64,000 bases of DNA from Dehalobacter sp. 12DCB1 (GCF_004343605.1 NZ_POSF01000011.1:62001-126000); one strand, 5' to 3'; positions 17,623 through 27,293 are shown, numbered from the stretch's first letter. Program-made: numbers and translations. Notes: a model not told the origin generated them from the sequence alone.

Positions 17623-19002
17623 TTAGTATTTTACAAGGCCTGGCATCTTTTCAGGTGTCGCCCACAATTCCGGCCACTCCAGCCACCACTTGTACTTATC
17701 AATCTGTTCAGTACCATAGCCGAACATATCATCCATGCCTTTAAGCAGTTTGGATGAGGCTTGCCCATGGCTGCCGATCCATACTCCGGCAGCATGGAAC
17801 CAAGACTCCTCTTTTGTATTCCACGGGCATACCTTCATGCACCGGCCGCAGGAAGAGCCTTCTTTATTGGTCGTGCGGAATTTCGTACATATTTCCATGT
17901 TACTGTTCCAGCGCAGATAGCCGTTATACTCAATGGGTTCCGTATCCTGGGTGATGGCGCCTGAAGGACAATTATCCGCACATTTTTTGCATACCCTGCA
18001 AAAATCCTGAAGACCAAAATCAATTGGTTGATCCGGGGCCAACGGCAAATCCGTTGTAACAGCAGCTACTTTGTGGCGGAATCCTAAGCGTGGATGGATG
18101 GAACAGTCTCCTGTTCTGGACAATTCACCCAGTCCCGCAGAAATAAGACATGGTGTCATAACAGCCTTATAGTTTCTTGCATGGTGGGCCCTGGCATTAT
18201 AACCAAGATTACGAATATAATTTGCTAAGACGACAGCAATAACACCGGTAGTATGGTATCCTAAAAAGGATTGGGCGCCGCTGATCTGATCATACCCTGT
18301 GGAGGCCAACATTGTCTCTAAGTTTTGGTCGACCATGACCACAATGACGTACGGTAATCTATCTGTTACAGGAGTAAGTGCTTTCTCAAGATCGTTCACC
18401 GCCAAAGCATGCTGATCCGTGACCTTATGAGAATACCAGGCAAATTCCGGCATTTTGCCGATTCCTACCTCGTCGGCTCGCAGGAAGTACGCAAAGTCTT
18501 TGATGTTCTGGGACATTTGTTCCGGATCAGGAATATTCAGTTTGACTGGAGACACTTTACCTTGGACTGCCGGTTCTGTTGCCAAGATCATTAAAGTATC
18601 GTGTTCGGCTGCCCCGGCAGGATCTTTTCTAATAAAGTACCCCCTGCCAATTTGAGACTCTTTTCCGTATAAGCCACGACCGGCCCGTGAAAATCCTGTC
18701 TCTGCTTCGCTGATATTTTTGACCTCGCCAACGAGCTTTGTCGTGCCGAGCCATTCATTGTTAAATGTAGCAAATTTGACCGAAGCAGCACCATAGTGTC
18801 CGGTCGGCTTCAGCTTAGATCTCGCGCCATTTACGGTAACACTTGAACCTACAGCAGCCTCAGCAGCAACAGCAGGCGTAGCACCAATTGTACCCATAAG
18901 TCCCATGGTAACTGCCGCCGCTGCACCGGCCTTCAGAAACTTGCGACGGTTCATCTGAAGGCCCTGCTGTTGGTTTCTATCATCAGCAAGATTTTTTGAC
19001 AT
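17623..19002 (-). CDS. rdhA: Reductive dehalogenase catalytic subunit, CprA-like
   Basis: 459 aa, ATG with GGAGG upstream. Tat motif 'NRRKFLKAG' near residues 18-26. Fe-S motifs [12 protein letters not shown] and CGRCMKVCP; extra ligand Cys in 'MEICTKF'. The putative catalytic Tyr is in 'LGYHTTGV', where the usual Arg/Gly-Tyr-His block reads Leu-Gly-Tyr-His as in the 20591 and 24721 enzymes, and the Arg in '[10 protein letters not shown]'. Paralogue of the 14661 enzyme; the active-site neighbourhood difference suggests a different substrate range. It begins 2 bp after the rdhB stop, so translation is probably coupled. Confidence 0.96.
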   Translation of the reverse strand: MSKNLADDRNQQQGLQMNRRKFLKAGAAAAVTMGLMGTIGATPAVAAEAAVGSSVTVNGARSKLKPTGHYGAASVKFATFNNEWLGTTKLVGEVKNISEAETGFSRAGRGLYGKESQIGRGYFIRKDPAGAAEHDTLMILATEPAVQGKVSPVKLNIPDPEQMSQNIKDFAYFLRADEVGIGKMPEFAWYSHKVTDQHALAVNDLEKALTPVTDRLPYVIVVMVDQNLETMLASTGYDQISGAQSFLGYHTTGVIAVVLANYIRNLGYNARAHHARNYKAVMTPCLISAGLGELSRTGDCSIHPRLGFRHKVAAVTTDLPLAPDQPIDFGLQDFCRVCKKCADNCPSGAITQDTEPIEYNGYLRWNSNMEICTKFRTTNKEGSSCGRCMKVCPWNTKEESWFHAAGVWIGSHGQASSKLLKGMDDMFGYGTEQIDKYKWWLEWPELWATPEKMPGLVKY

Positions 19003-19004
19003 GA

Positions 19005-19322
19005 CTATTTTGCCTCCTTCATTTGTTTCATTAGGCTTAATCCATTTTTCCCGAGGAGACCCAGGAGCCTCGCCAAAATAACCGCAAAGATAACCGACAG
19101 ACCAAAGAATAAGAATATTCCCGTACTTGTAGCTTTGACGTGACCAACACGGCTATTCAGAAAAACAAATGAGATGCCTGTACATGTAATCAAGTACCAA
19201 ATGACATAAAGAGACCAGTTGAGGACCGTCATTATTTTATTTTCGCGTTTCATAAATGGTTTTAGCGCTAAAATACCGGCTAAGAAAGCAATTCCGGCAA
19301 CAAAAACTAAGAATACGCCCAA
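19005..19322 (-). CDS. rdhB: Reductive dehalogenase membrane anchor, divergent CprB-like
   Basis: 105 aa from a TTG at 19322, preferred over the ATG at 19337 because the latter's codons contain the Shine-Dalgarno GGAGGTGGG. Three helices; the conserved block reads '[20 protein letters not shown]', with NSR for the usual NAS. The C-terminus is longer and Lys/Met-rich. Most divergent of the CprB-like anchors here although its RdhA is not unusual. Confidence 0.92.
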   Translation of the reverse strand: MGVFLVFVAGIAFLAGILALKPFMKRENKIMTVLNWSLYVIWYLITCTGISFVFLNSRVGHVKATSTGIFLFFGLSVIFAVILARLLGLLGKNGLSLMKQMKEAK

Positions 19323-19591
19323 AAGACCCACCTCCATAAAATTTTGTAGTTTTTTGTACGTACATCACTACCACTAAATTAAAAGTACCAAACTGAATAC
19401 CCAAAAACTTTAGCTAGTGCTAAGTTTCATTATTTTCGTCCCTGAGCAGCCTTTCTGTAATATTACAACATCCGGTCAAATAGATATCTGAATTTTAATA
19501 TGAGCTAAAAATATCAGAGATCCGGTTTGTTACAATGGGTATGATAACGCATACAAAAGGGATGGTTCAAAAAATAAGAACAATTTAAAAA

Positions 19592-19613
19592 CGCCCTCGA
19601 AAAAAAGAGGGCG
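19592..19613 (-). terminator. Rho-independent terminator of rdhK (19691)
   Basis: CGCCCTC (19592-19598) and GAGGGCG (19607-19613) around an A-rich loop, with TTAAAAA to the left giving the minus-strand U-run. It shows that this rdhK can be transcribed as a separate unit from the rdhBA genes downstream. Confidence 0.85.
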
Positions 19614-19690
19614 AGCATCATCTGCGATTTTCTGTTGGAATCAAATCTGGAGTCAAATAACAGCAAAATAATTGCAAAGGGTTTAGACGA

Positions 19691-20377
19691 TCAAAAAACA
19701 TGTGTCCCCTGAGTCATCATTTTCAGTTTTTCTGTATCATAAATGATAATCTTTTTTCTCTTTTTTTCCATCACTTTATTTTTTCTTAACCAGCCTATTA
19801 CTTTGGAAGCGGTAACATAATGCGTCCCCGTTATCTCGGAAATATTTTCCAAAGACAATTGAATGTTAATTTCATAATGATCACCGATTTTTATGCCATT
19901 GGCAATATAGAGTTCGTGAAACAACCTGACGATTCTGACTGCCGGATTGAAATAGTCAATCTCTGCAGCTTGCTTCATATAATAAGAAGTTTTTGATAGG
20001 TAGTTTCTTATGATGTCAAAGGGGACTTCGTCATTCATGCTGAAAATTTTTTTAAGCTGTTCTTTCGAGAAAAAACAAACCTTACTGTCTTCAAGTGCAA
20101 TGGCATAACTATCATTGCAAGTCTCGTATAACTTGCCCACCAAGCCATGTTCTCCGGTAAAGTAAACCAGTCTTTCCCTGCCGTCATCGAGCAGCTTATT
20201 TACTCTCAGCCTTCCGGAGACCACATAAATTAGGGAAGAACATTTGTCTCCCGGCCACATGACAGCACTGCCTTTAGCATAAGTCTTCACAGTCCCTAAA
20301 TTAATAAATTCCTGCAACCTTTCAACTTCAAAAAATGTATCCGGAATAGCGCCTCCACATTTTTCGTTTTCTTCCAT
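19691..20377 (-). CDS. rdhK: CprK-type Crp/Fnr regulator of rdh genes
   Basis: 228 aa, start 'MEENEKCGGAIPDTFFEV'. Cys 7 sits near the position of CprK Cys 11, again without a visible partner in the HTH domain. Effector-helix Lys in 'LSKTSYYM'. HTH 'ISEITGTHYVTASKVIG' carries Ala where most copies have Val, which could shift operator preference. It lies between the rdhA of the 20591 unit and the rdhBA of the 17623 unit and presumably controls the latter. Confidence 0.92.
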   Translation of the reverse strand: MEENEKCGGAIPDTFFEVERLQEFINLGTVKTYAKGSAVMWPGDKCSSLIYVVSGRLRVNKLLDDGRERLVYFTGEHGLVGKLYETCNDSYAIALEDSKVCFFSKEQLKKIFSMNDEVPFDIIRNYLSKTSYYMKQAAEIDYFNPAVRIVRLFHELYIANGIKIGDHYEINIQLSLENISEITGTHYVTASKVIGWLRKNKVMEKKRKKIIIYDTEKLKMMTQGTHVF

Positions 20378-20514
20378 CTACTTTTCGCTCCCTGCACCAA
20401 GATTTTTACCGAATCAACATCCTATTAAAATTCTATCATATTTTGATCCACCATATTCTAAAAAAGTATATTTTGTTTGCTTAAAGTATAATTTAGATCA
20501 TTTCCATAAATAGA

Positions 20515-20548
20515 CAAACCCTCAGGAATCACAATCCATGAGGGTTTG
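20515..20548 (-). terminator. Hairpin downstream of rdhA (20591)
   Basis: CAAACCCTCA (20515-20524) and TGAGGGTTTG (20539-20548) with an interior GGA/TCC extension. Almost the same hairpin recurs at 22461-22504, after an rdhK, so one is probably a copy of the other. The U-run is weak. Confidence 0.75.
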
Positions 20549-20590
20549 CTCTATCATTAATTTTTCAAGATGCCTTTGGAAAATTAAACT

Positions 20591-21982
20591 TTATAGAACT
20601 CCATGAGACGGCAGAGGCGCGGTTAGTACGCTTACAGGAGGCAGTTTGTAATTTTCCGGCCACTCTAGCCACCATTTATATTTCTCGATCTGCTCTGTAC
20701 CGTATCCGAACATATCATCAATGGCTTTCAGCATCGACGCAGAGGTTTTAGTCTGGCTTCCAAACCAAGTTCCTGCCTGGTGGAACCAGGAATCTTCCTT
20801 CGAATTCCACGGACAGACCTTCATACATCTCCCGCAGGATGCACCTTCTTCATTACTTGCCCGGAATTCGGCACACTTGTCTGCATTGGTGGCCCAACGC
20901 AGGTAACCGTTTATTTCTTTCATATCATCATCCTGTGAAATAGCGCCGGAAGGACAATTATCCGCACATTTTTTACAGATACGGCAGAAGTCAATAAGTC
21001 CAAAATCAATGGGTTTATCCGGAGCAAGCGGCAAATCTGTTGTAATACCAGCCACCTTATGGCGGAATCCCAACCGGGGATGAATAGCACACTCACCTGT
21101 GCGTGATAATTCGCCTAATCCTGCCGCTATAATAGTGGGAGGCATATTTACGTTATAATCCACGGCGTATTGTGCCCGGGCGTTATAACCAAGATTTCTG
21201 ATATATTGAGCGATAATAACAGAAATGACTCCAGTTGAGTGATATCCCAGGAAAGATTGGGAGAGGCTGATGGCATCATAACCTGTGGAAGCGAGCGTTG
21301 TTTTTAAATTCTGATCGACCATAACCACAATAACATAGGGCATGTCCGGTTCGGTCATCGGTTTGACGCACTTTTCCCTAGGCAACTCGAACAATTCTCT
21401 TCCGGGAAACGGTTCATATATCACCTTTTCAGACCAGTAAGCATACGATGGCATTTTGCCGATTCCCACATCGTCGGCTCTTAAAAAATAAGCCAGGTCT
21501 TTGATATGCATCGACATTTGTTCTGGATCAGGAATTTCCGTTTTCACAGGAGCAACAGGACCTTCCACAAGGGGTCTCGGTAGGGCAGTCCCCATAACTA
21601 TCGCCATGGCCATGGGGTCTTTGGGTATAAGATTGTAGAGTCCCAATTGTCCTCTTTGACTGACTTTTCCCTCAGCAACACGATCAAACCCGCTGTCGTA
21701 TTGGCTAGTTCTCTTTATCGGTCCGACAATTTTCGTAGTTCCCAGCCACTGGTCGTTTTGTTCTACAAAACGGAGCGAAACGCTGCCCATATCATGAACA
21801 GGATGTAATTTGGACCATTGACCTTTGGGTGCGGGCGTATACTTAAACGTCTCGCCCGCCGCACTGGCAACCTTGGCAGGCGCTGTCAGCGCCCCGACAA
21901 CTCCCATAGCAGTAGCTGCAGCACCGGCTTTCAGGAAATTCCTCCGGTTTATCTTTGACTGCTGTTTTTGTTCGTTACTCAA
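20591..21982 (-). CDS. rdhA: Reductive dehalogenase catalytic subunit, CprA-like (near-duplicate of 24721)
   Basis: 463 aa from a TTG start with GGAGGGAAG 6 bp upstream. Tat motif 'NRRNFLKAG' near residues 12-20. Fe-S motifs [12 protein letters not shown] and CGRCMKVCP. Catalytic Tyr in 'LGYHSTGV', Arg in '[10 protein letters not shown]'. It is nearly identical in long stretches to the 24721 enzyme; differences include '[17 protein letters not shown]' versus '[17 protein letters not shown]', an extra C-terminal 'LPSHGVL', and Ser-Arg versus Cys-Arg beside the catalytic Arg. It forms a unit with the rdhB 15 bp upstream. Confidence 0.96.
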   Translation of the reverse strand: MSNEQKQQSKINRRNFLKAGAAATAMGVVGALTAPAKVASAAGETFKYTPAPKGQWSKLHPVHDMGSVSLRFVEQNDQWLGTTKIVGPIKRTSQYDSGFDRVAEGKVSQRGQLGLYNLIPKDPMAMAIVMGTALPRPLVEGPVAPVKTEIPDPEQMSMHIKDLAYFLRADDVGIGKMPSYAYWSEKVIYEPFPGRELFELPREKCVKPMTEPDMPYVIVVMVDQNLKTTLASTGYDAISLSQSFLGYHSTGVISVIIAQYIRNLGYNARAQYAVDYNVNMPPTIIAAGLGELSRTGECAIHPRLGFRHKVAGITTDLPLAPDKPIDFGLIDFCRICKKCADNCPSGAISQDDDMKEINGYLRWATNADKCAEFRASNEEGASCGRCMKVCPWNSKEDSWFHQAGTWFGSQTKTSASMLKAIDDMFGYGTEQIEKYKWWLEWPENYKLPPVSVLTAPLPSHGVL

Positions 21983-21997
21983 TTTCTTCCCTCCAAA

Positions 21998-22309
21998 TCA
22001 AGCTTGTTGTGAACTTGCGTTTCCCATTTTTTTCGCGCCGATAAAACCTAGCAACCGTGCCTGAACGACAGCAAGCACCACAGATATCCCTAAGAACAGG
22101 AATATAGCCGTACTTGTTGCTTTAACATGGCCGACCGATGCGTTAATGTAAATAAAGGAAACCCCCATCCACGTGATGGCATACCAAATAACATATAAGG
22201 CCCAGTTCAGTACTGTTTTCCACATTAAGTCCCTTTTGGCGCGAGGTTTAATAAAAAGTATCCCCGCTAAAAATAACACACCGGCAATAAAAATTAAGAA
22301 TGTACCCAT
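21998..22309 (-). CDS. rdhB: Reductive dehalogenase membrane anchor, CprB-like (near-duplicate of 26107)
   Basis: 103 aa, three helices, '[20 protein letters not shown]'. Only about five residues differ from the anchor at 26107 (for example Ala-Lys-Lys-Met versus Val-Lys-Lys-Thr near the end). Shine-Dalgarno GGGAGGTGAAT. Upstream an AATTAA-TGC-TTAATT type palindrome (22369-22383) could be the RdhK site. Confidence 0.95.
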   Translation of the reverse strand: MGTFLIFIAGVLFLAGILFIKPRAKRDLMWKTVLNWALYVIWYAITWMGVSFIYINASVGHVKATSTAIFLFLGISVVLAVVQARLLGFIGAKKMGNASSQQA

Positions 22310-22368
22310 ATATTCACCTCCCTTTTAATATAATTTTAAAGATTTTATTGATAGGAATTTTAGTATGA

Positions 22369-22383
22369 ATTAAGCATTAATTA
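22369..22383. promoter_or_regulatory. AT-rich palindrome upstream of rdhB (21998), possible dehalobox variant
   Basis: AATTAAGCATTAATT, perfect arms around one central base pair group, 60-75 bp before the rdhB start. The half-sites are dehalobox-like but the spacing is off by one from TTAAT-N4-ATTAA. Weak evidence on its own. Confidence 0.35.
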
Positions 22384-22460
22384 ATTTTCTATATCATTAC
22401 CTTCTGTAATTAGTTATAAATCGGATAGTTTAAATAAATTTTTATTTTTTGATCTCTGTG

Positions 22461-22504
22461 ATAAACAAACCCTCAGGAACAAAAATCCATGAGGGTTTGT
22501 TTAT
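22461..22504 (-). terminator. Hairpin downstream of rdhK (22560)
   Basis: Perfect 15-bp arms ATAAACAAACCCTCA (22461-22475) and its complement (22490-22504), 14-nt loop, sequence related to 20515-20548. Its outer ends are ATAAA/TTTAT, usable on both strands. Confidence 0.75.
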
Positions 22505-22559
22505 TACAGAAATAGTGTTTTAGCCAATTAAAAAAATTTGTATTATCTGATACTATCTT

Positions 22560-23252
22560 TTAAAAAAGACGTTTCTCAAATGTTAGCTCTTTTAATCTAT
22601 CTAAATCATGGATAATGATTTTGCCTTTCTTTTTCTCGATAATCCTTTGCTTTTCCAAATATCCTAATACTTTGGATACTGTAACAAAATGGACTCCTGA
22701 TATTTCAGAAATTTGTTTCTGAGACAATTCAAGACGGACTTCATATGAATCCCCTACGGGTATTCCGTTAGATATGCATAGACCATAAAGAAGTCTTACA
22801 ATTCTGACCGTAGGATTGTATAATTCCATTTCAACGGTTTGTTTCATAAAATAAATGCCTTTGGCAAAAAGATTTTTCATAATTTCAAAATATAAATCAC
22901 AGTCAGCTTGAAAAATTGTTAAAAGCTGCTCCTTTGAAAAAAAACACACTCTGCATTTTTCTATTGCAGTCGCGTAGGCATTATCATTATTCAGCTCAAA
23001 GATCCTATCCATGACTCCATTTTTGCCGCAAAAATATATCAACCTTTGCTTACCTTCCTCTGTAACCATATTGAGCTGGATTTTTCCCGAAAGTACATAG
23101 ATTAGCATGAATTCATCCCCTGGTAAAATAACGGCACTTCCTTTGGCATAGGATTTTACAATTCCTAAATGGATAAATCTTTGCAATTTTTCAATGGGAT
23201 AGAATGTGTCAGGAACTGTTCTTGTCAATTCATTAAAAAAATCATATTCCAT
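22560..23252 (-). CDS. rdhK: CprK-type Crp/Fnr regulator of rdh genes
   Basis: 230 aa, start 'MEYDFFNELTRTVPDTFYPI'. Effector-helix Lys in 'FAKGIYFM', HTH 'ISEISGVHFVTVSKVLG' near residues 180-197, C-terminus 'LKELTFEKRLF'. Nearest relative is the plus-strand RdhK at 27650, with 'YGLCISNGIPVG' and the whole C-terminal third almost unchanged. It probably serves the rdhBA unit immediately downstream (22309-20591). Confidence 0.93.
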   Translation of the reverse strand: MEYDFFNELTRTVPDTFYPIEKLQRFIHLGIVKSYAKGSAVILPGDEFMLIYVLSGKIQLNMVTEEGKQRLIYFCGKNGVMDRIFELNNDNAYATAIEKCRVCFFSKEQLLTIFQADCDLYFEIMKNLFAKGIYFMKQTVEMELYNPTVRIVRLLYGLCISNGIPVGDSYEVRLELSQKQISEISGVHFVTVSKVLGYLEKQRIIEKKKGKIIIHDLDRLKELTFEKRLF

Positions 23253-23412
23253 GGCTTTCTAACCCTCCCATAATGCACTTTCATATTATTTTATATATTA
23301 TCCTTAAAAAATAATCTTATTTTTTTCAGGCATTGTACTTTTTTTAAAATCTTAATTTGATTATAGAATTTGCAATATTAGAATACAATAACTTTTTATC
23401 AAACTCAATAAT

Positions 23413-23449
23413 AATGCTGATAACAGTCTATCTGACTATTACCAGCATT
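23413..23449 (-). terminator. Terminator-like hairpin downstream of rdhK (23569)
   Basis: Sixteen-base arms 23413-23428 and 23434-23449 (AATGCTGATAACAGTC against GACTATTACCAGCATT), the two differences being G-U compatible, 5-nt loop. It lies 120 bp past the rdhK stop. Confidence 0.7.
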
Positions 23450-23568
23450 ATATCGGATTATTTATTTAGGTTATCCCACATTCTACAATGAGCAATTAAT
23501 TCGGGTTTGGTTATCAGAATGGCATTTTATCCGGAATTGGTAACAATTTTGATAAAAAATAAGTGCTG

Positions 23569-24276
23569 TTAATTTTTAAATATATTCTTTCTTTTCGTTA
23601 ACTCTTTTAATTTTTCAAGATTATAAATAATCATCTTTCCATTCTTTTTTAATAAAATGTTTTGTTTTTTCAAAACGGTAAATACCTTTGAAACTGTCAC
23701 ATAATGGGCCCCGGTTATCTCAGAAATATCTTTTAGCGGTAACTTTATGCTAACTTCAATATGGTTGTCCACCGGTATTCCCATAGAAATACAAAGATCA
23801 TGAAGTAACCTTACAACCCTAATCGCCGAATTAAAATAATCCTTTTCAACAACCTGCTTCATAAAATAAGAAGCTTTAGCATTGCTATATTTTAATAAGT
23901 CCAAGATAATGTCTTTGTCCATCTGGAAAATATGTTCAATCTGTTCCTCAGAAAAATGACATACTTTGCTATTTTCTAACGCCAGCAAGCAACCCTCAAA
24001 AGTAGATTTGTAAGCATAATGGTACAGATGACCAAATACACTATGCTTTCCGCCGAAATAGACCATTCTTTCCCTTCCATCATCAAAAATGTAATTTAAT
24101 TGCACCTTACCATTAAGTACATAAAACAATTCGCTCCTTCCTTCTCCCGAAAAGCCAATATAACTTCCTTTGGAATAAAATTTTGCAGTACCATAATGTA
24201 CATATTTCTCCAATTTACTTACTGCATAAAATGTATCTGGAATTCCTCCCATCCATTTTCCAAAATTCTCTTGCAT
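23569..24276 (-). CDS. rdhK: CprK-type Crp/Fnr regulator without its own adjacent rdhBA
   Basis: 235 aa, start 'MQENFGKWMGGIPDTFYAV'. The barrel has a short insertion ('YHYAYKSTFEGCLLAL' region) compared with the other copies. Effector-helix Lys in 'NAKASYFM', HTH 'ISEITGAHYVTVSKVFT'. The gene is followed by its own hairpin and then another rdhK, so two rdhK genes stand in line between the 24721 and 20591 rdhA units. It may be left over from a lost rdhBA pair or act in trans. Confidence 0.9.
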   Translation of the reverse strand: MQENFGKWMGGIPDTFYAVSKLEKYVHYGTAKFYSKGSYIGFSGEGRSELFYVLNGKVQLNYIFDDGRERMVYFGGKHSVFGHLYHYAYKSTFEGCLLALENSKVCHFSEEQIEHIFQMDKDIILDLLKYSNAKASYFMKQVVEKDYFNSAIRVVRLLHDLCISMGIPVDNHIEVSIKLPLKDISEITGAHYVTVSKVFTVLKKQNILLKKNGKMIIYNLEKLKELTKRKNIFKN

Positions 24277-24495
24277 TTTATCTCGTCTCCTTTCCTTATA
24301 AAATTGGGTGCCACTATAGGCACTTTTCAGTAATAATTGCCTTATTTTATAGTGATTGAAATTTGCACTATTAGCATACGATAATTTTTTTTATCATTTG
24401 TACATCCATATTAACTTTTTTTGCAAAAATTGATACCTGTATGGGAGTGTCGGAAAAGTTACAATACTTTAAATATTATTGCGTTTTTTTAAACA

Positions 24496-24567
24496 GTGAG
24501 CTGTCAAAGTAAATGCAACCTTTACCAGCGTAAATAGTAAGGAGTTGCATTTACTTTGACAGCTCAC
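24496..24567 (-). terminator. Long hairpin downstream of rdhA (24721), distal
   Basis: Perfect 24-bp arms at 24496-24519 and 24544-24567, starting GTGAGCTGTCAAAGTAAA, with a 24-nt middle that can pair partly (CCTTTAC...GTAA..AAGG). On the minus strand it comes after the smaller hairpin at 24604. The left side has a T-rich flank (plus strand), not the A-run expected of a minus-strand intrinsic terminator. Confidence 0.65.
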
Positions 24568-24603
24568 CCTGAAATATCAGTATTTATGGCATTGATTTTA
24601 TAA

Positions 24604-24649
24604 AAGAGCTGTTGACACCCGACTTTTTCATTCGTCCTCAACAGCTCTT
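24604..24649 (-). terminator. Hairpin downstream of rdhA (24721), proximal
   Basis: AAGAGCTGTTGA (24604-24615) and TCAACAGCTCTT (24638-24649), perfect 12-bp arms, 22-nt loop, 72 bp past the rdhA stop. Forms a tandem with the 24-bp hairpin. Confidence 0.65.
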
Positions 24650-24720
24650 CTCATGTTTGATTACTTCATTGCTAAAGAATTCTAATACTCTTGTATTTTG
24701 GAATCTAATTAGAGTGGACT

Positions 24721-26091
24721 TTACGGCGCAGTTAGAACGCTTACCGGAGGCAGTTTGTATTTTTCCGGCCACTCAAGCCACCACTTATATCTCTCGATCT
24801 GTTCGGTGCCATATCCAAACATATCATCAATGGCTTTCAGCATCGACGCAGAAGTTTTACTCTGGCTTCCAATCCAAGTTCCCGCCTGGTGGAACCAGGA
24901 ATCTTCCTTGGAATTCCACGGGCAGACCTTCATGCATCTTCCGCAGCAGACACCTTCTTCATTACTTACCCGGAATTCGGCACACTTGTCTGCATCGTTT
25001 TTCCAACGCAGGTAACCGTTCACTTCTTGCATATCATCGTCGAGTGAAATAGCGCCGTTAGGACAATTTTCAGCACATTTTTTACAGATACGGCAGAAGT
25101 CAAGAAGCCCAAAATCAATGGGTTTATCCGGAGCAAGCGGCAAATCTGTTGTAACAGCAGCCACCTTATTACGGAATCCCAACCGGGGATGAATAGCACA
25201 ATCACCTGTGCGACACAGTTCGCCCAATCCTGCCGCTATAATAACCGGAGGCATATTTGCTGTATAATCCACAGCGTATTGCGCCCGGGCGTTATAACCA
25301 AGATTTCTGATATATTGCGCGATAATAACAGAAATGACTCCAGTTGCGTGATATCCCAGGAAAGATTGGGATTGGCTGATAGCGTCATAACCTGTGGAAC
25401 CGAGCGTTGTTTTCAGATTCTGATCGACCATAACCACAATAGCATAGGGCATCTCCGGTTCAGTTATTGGCTTGACGCACTGTTCCCTGGGTAATTCAAG
25501 CAACTCTCTTGTGCCAAACGGTTCATATATCGTTTTTTCAAACCAGTAAGCATACGATGGCATCTTGCCGATTCCCACATCATCGGCTCTTAAAAAATAT
25601 GCCAGGTCTTTGATATGCATCGACATTTGTTCCGGATCTGGAATTTCCGTTTTCACAGGAGCAACGGGACCTTCCACGAGGGGTTTCGGTAGGCTTGTTC
25701 CCATAACTATCGCCAGGGACATAGGGTCTTTGGGGATGAGATTGTAGAGTCCCAATTGTGCTCTTTGACTGACTAATCCCTCAGCACAACGATCAAACCC
25801 ACTGTCGTATTGGCTGGTTTTCTTTATCGGTCCGACAATTTTCGTAGTTCCCAGCCACTGGTCGTTGTGCTCTACAAAACGGAGCGAGACGCTGCCCATA
25901 TCATGGACAGGATGCAGTTTGGACCATTGACCTTTGGGTGCGGGCGTATACTTAAACGCCTCACCTGCCGCACTGGCAGCCTTGGCAGGCGCTGTCAGCG
26001 CCCCGACAACCCCCATAGCAGTAGCTGCAGCACCGGCTTTCAGGAAATTTCTCCGGTTTATCTTTAACTGCTGTTTTTGTTCGTTACCCAA
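24721..26091 (-). CDS. rdhA: Reductive dehalogenase catalytic subunit, CprA-like (near-duplicate of 20591)
   Basis: 456 aa from the TTG at 26091. That start matches the 20591 paralogue, and the longer frame upstream runs through the Shine-Dalgarno GGGAGGGAAG. Tat motif 'NRRNFLKAG' near residues 13-21. Fe-S motifs [12 protein letters not shown] and CGRCMKVCP, the latter preceded by 'EEGVCCGRC', an additional Cys next to a cluster ligand. Catalytic Tyr in 'LGYHATGV', Arg in '[10 protein letters not shown]', where Cys replaces the usual Ser or Thr. These active-site-adjacent changes from its recent paralogue make the pair a good test of substrate divergence. Confidence 0.96.
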   Translation of the reverse strand: MGNEQKQQLKINRRNFLKAGAAATAMGVVGALTAPAKAASAAGEAFKYTPAPKGQWSKLHPVHDMGSVSLRFVEHNDQWLGTTKIVGPIKKTSQYDSGFDRCAEGLVSQRAQLGLYNLIPKDPMSLAIVMGTSLPKPLVEGPVAPVKTEIPDPEQMSMHIKDLAYFLRADDVGIGKMPSYAYWFEKTIYEPFGTRELLELPREQCVKPITEPEMPYAIVVMVDQNLKTTLGSTGYDAISQSQSFLGYHATGVISVIIAQYIRNLGYNARAQYAVDYTANMPPVIIAAGLGELCRTGDCAIHPRLGFRNKVAAVTTDLPLAPDKPIDFGLLDFCRICKKCAENCPNGAISLDDDMQEVNGYLRWKNDADKCAEFRVSNEEGVCCGRCMKVCPWNSKEDSWFHQAGTWIGSQSKTSASMLKAIDDMFGYGTEQIERYKWWLEWPEKYKLPPVSVLTAP

Positions 26092-26106
26092 TTTCTTCCC
26101 TCCCAA

Positions 26107-26418
26107 TCAAGCTTGTTGTGAACTTGCGTTTCCGGTTTTTTTCACGCCGATAAAACCTAGCAGCCGTGCCTGAACGACAGCAAGCACCACAGATATTCCT
26201 AAGAACAGGAATATAGCCGTACTTGTTGCTTTAACATGGCCGACCGATGCGTTAATGTAAACAAAGGAAACCCCCATCCACGTGATGGCATACCAAATAA
26301 CATATAAGGCCCAGTTCAGTACTGTTTTCCACATTAAGTCCCTTTTGGCGCGAGGTTTAATAAAAAGAATCCCCGCTAAAAATAACACACCGGCAATAAA
26401 AATTAACAATGTACCCAT
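26107..26418 (-). CDS. rdhB: Reductive dehalogenase membrane anchor, CprB-like (near-duplicate of 21998)
   Basis: 103 aa from the ATG at 26418, which has GAGGAGGTG 7 bp upstream; an ATG three codons earlier lies inside the spacer and is unlikely. Three helices, '[20 protein letters not shown]'. DNA identity with the 21998 copy continues through most of the gene but stops in the promoter, so the two units have different upstream controls. Confidence 0.95.
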   Translation of the reverse strand: MGTLLIFIAGVLFLAGILFIKPRAKRDLMWKTVLNWALYVIWYAITWMGVSFVYINASVGHVKATSTAIFLFLGISVVLAVVQARLLGFIGVKKTGNASSQQA

Positions 26419-26462
26419 TATCTTCACCTCCTCTTTTTATGATTTGGTCGAATCACTAAGTA

Positions 26463-26509
26463 CATTGTACATATATTGTTTTACTAATTCTTATAATATG
26501 GATTATAAG
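26463..26509 (-). promoter_or_regulatory. Palindromic operator and -10 element for rdhBA (26418-24721)
   Basis: CTTATAATATGGATTATAAG (26490-26509) has perfect 8-bp arms around a 4-bp centre, i.e. ATAAT-N4-ATTAT at the core, a dehalobox relative. A minus-strand TACAAT -10 occupies 26463-26468; centre-to-centre distance is 34 bp, as at 8677-8720. Activation by the RdhK encoded just upstream is inferred. Confidence 0.65.
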
Positions 26510-26598
26510 TTTTTAAATTTTTTTATCATTCATACAATCAATATCAACTTTTTTGCATGAAAAGATACCTGTCTTCTTTTTGTCCCAAACCAAAAAAT

Positions 26599-26621
26599 AA
26601 CTGACGAAAGGTTCGTCAGTT
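26599..26621 (-). terminator. Terminator overlapping the stop codon of rdhK (26616)
   Basis: AACTGACGAA (26599-26608) and TTCGTCAGTT (26612-26621) with a 3-nt loop. The A-run to the left gives a U-run for the minus-strand transcript. The right arm includes the TGA stop of the rdhK. Confidence 0.85.
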
Positions 26622-27293
26622 GCTGATCTGATCTTTAAGTCTTTTTAAGTCAAAGATTATAATCTTATTGGATGTTTTACGCAAAATGTTCTTTTCTCTT
26701 AGATTTTGGAATATTTTGCAGACAGTCACATAATGGACACCTGTCATTTCGGAAATAGCCTTTTGCGACAACTTAATATTAATTTCATAAACATTGTTAA
26801 CTAGCTCTCCTTTCGCAAGGCAGAGTTTATAAAGCAATCGTAGAACCCGAACCGAAGGATTATAAAGAGCCATCTCCTTAGCTTCATGCATGAAATAGCC
26901 GCATTTTGATGCATAACTCGTAATAAATTCACAGAGAACTTCCTTATCCTGCTGAAACATCTCAAGCAGCTGGTCTTTTGAAAAAAAACATACAATGCTC
27001 TCTTCTTCCGAAACAACATCAACGAGACAATCATCAGGCTGAAATAATCGATCGGCAAACGTACCAGCATCAGCATGGAACATTAACCTCCTTCTTCCAT
27101 CCTCAGTTAGAAAAGTAATACCTAATTTTCCTGAAATAACATAGATAACGCTATCAATGATCTCTCCGGGTGAAACAACGGAATCCCCTTTTTGGTAATT
27201 CCGGACGATCCCCATATTGAGATATTTTTTCAACTTATTTATTGGATAAAAATGATTCGGTAAAAGATAATTGTTGTTAAAATTTTTTTCCAT
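26616..27293 (-). CDS. rdhK: CprK-type Crp/Fnr regulator of rdh genes
   Basis: 225 aa, start 'MEKNFNNNYLLPNHFYPI'. Effector-helix Lys in 'ASKCGYFM', HTH 'ISEMTGVHYVTVCKIFQ' with Cys in place of Ser in the recognition helix. Closest to the RdhK at 8782 (shared 'YFMxEAKEM', 'ADRLF', 'CFFSK'), yet the rdhBA unit that it precedes resembles the 20591 unit instead. The terminator overlapping its stop separates it from rdhBA. Confidence 0.92.
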   Translation of the reverse strand: MEKNFNNNYLLPNHFYPINKLKKYLNMGIVRNYQKGDSVVSPGEIIDSVIYVISGKLGITFLTEDGRRRLMFHADAGTFADRLFQPDDCLVDVVSEEESIVCFFSKDQLLEMFQQDKEVLCEFITSYASKCGYFMHEAKEMALYNPSVRVLRLLYKLCLAKGELVNNVYEINIKLSQKAISEMTGVHYVTVCKIFQNLREKNILRKTSNKIIIFDLKRLKDQISN

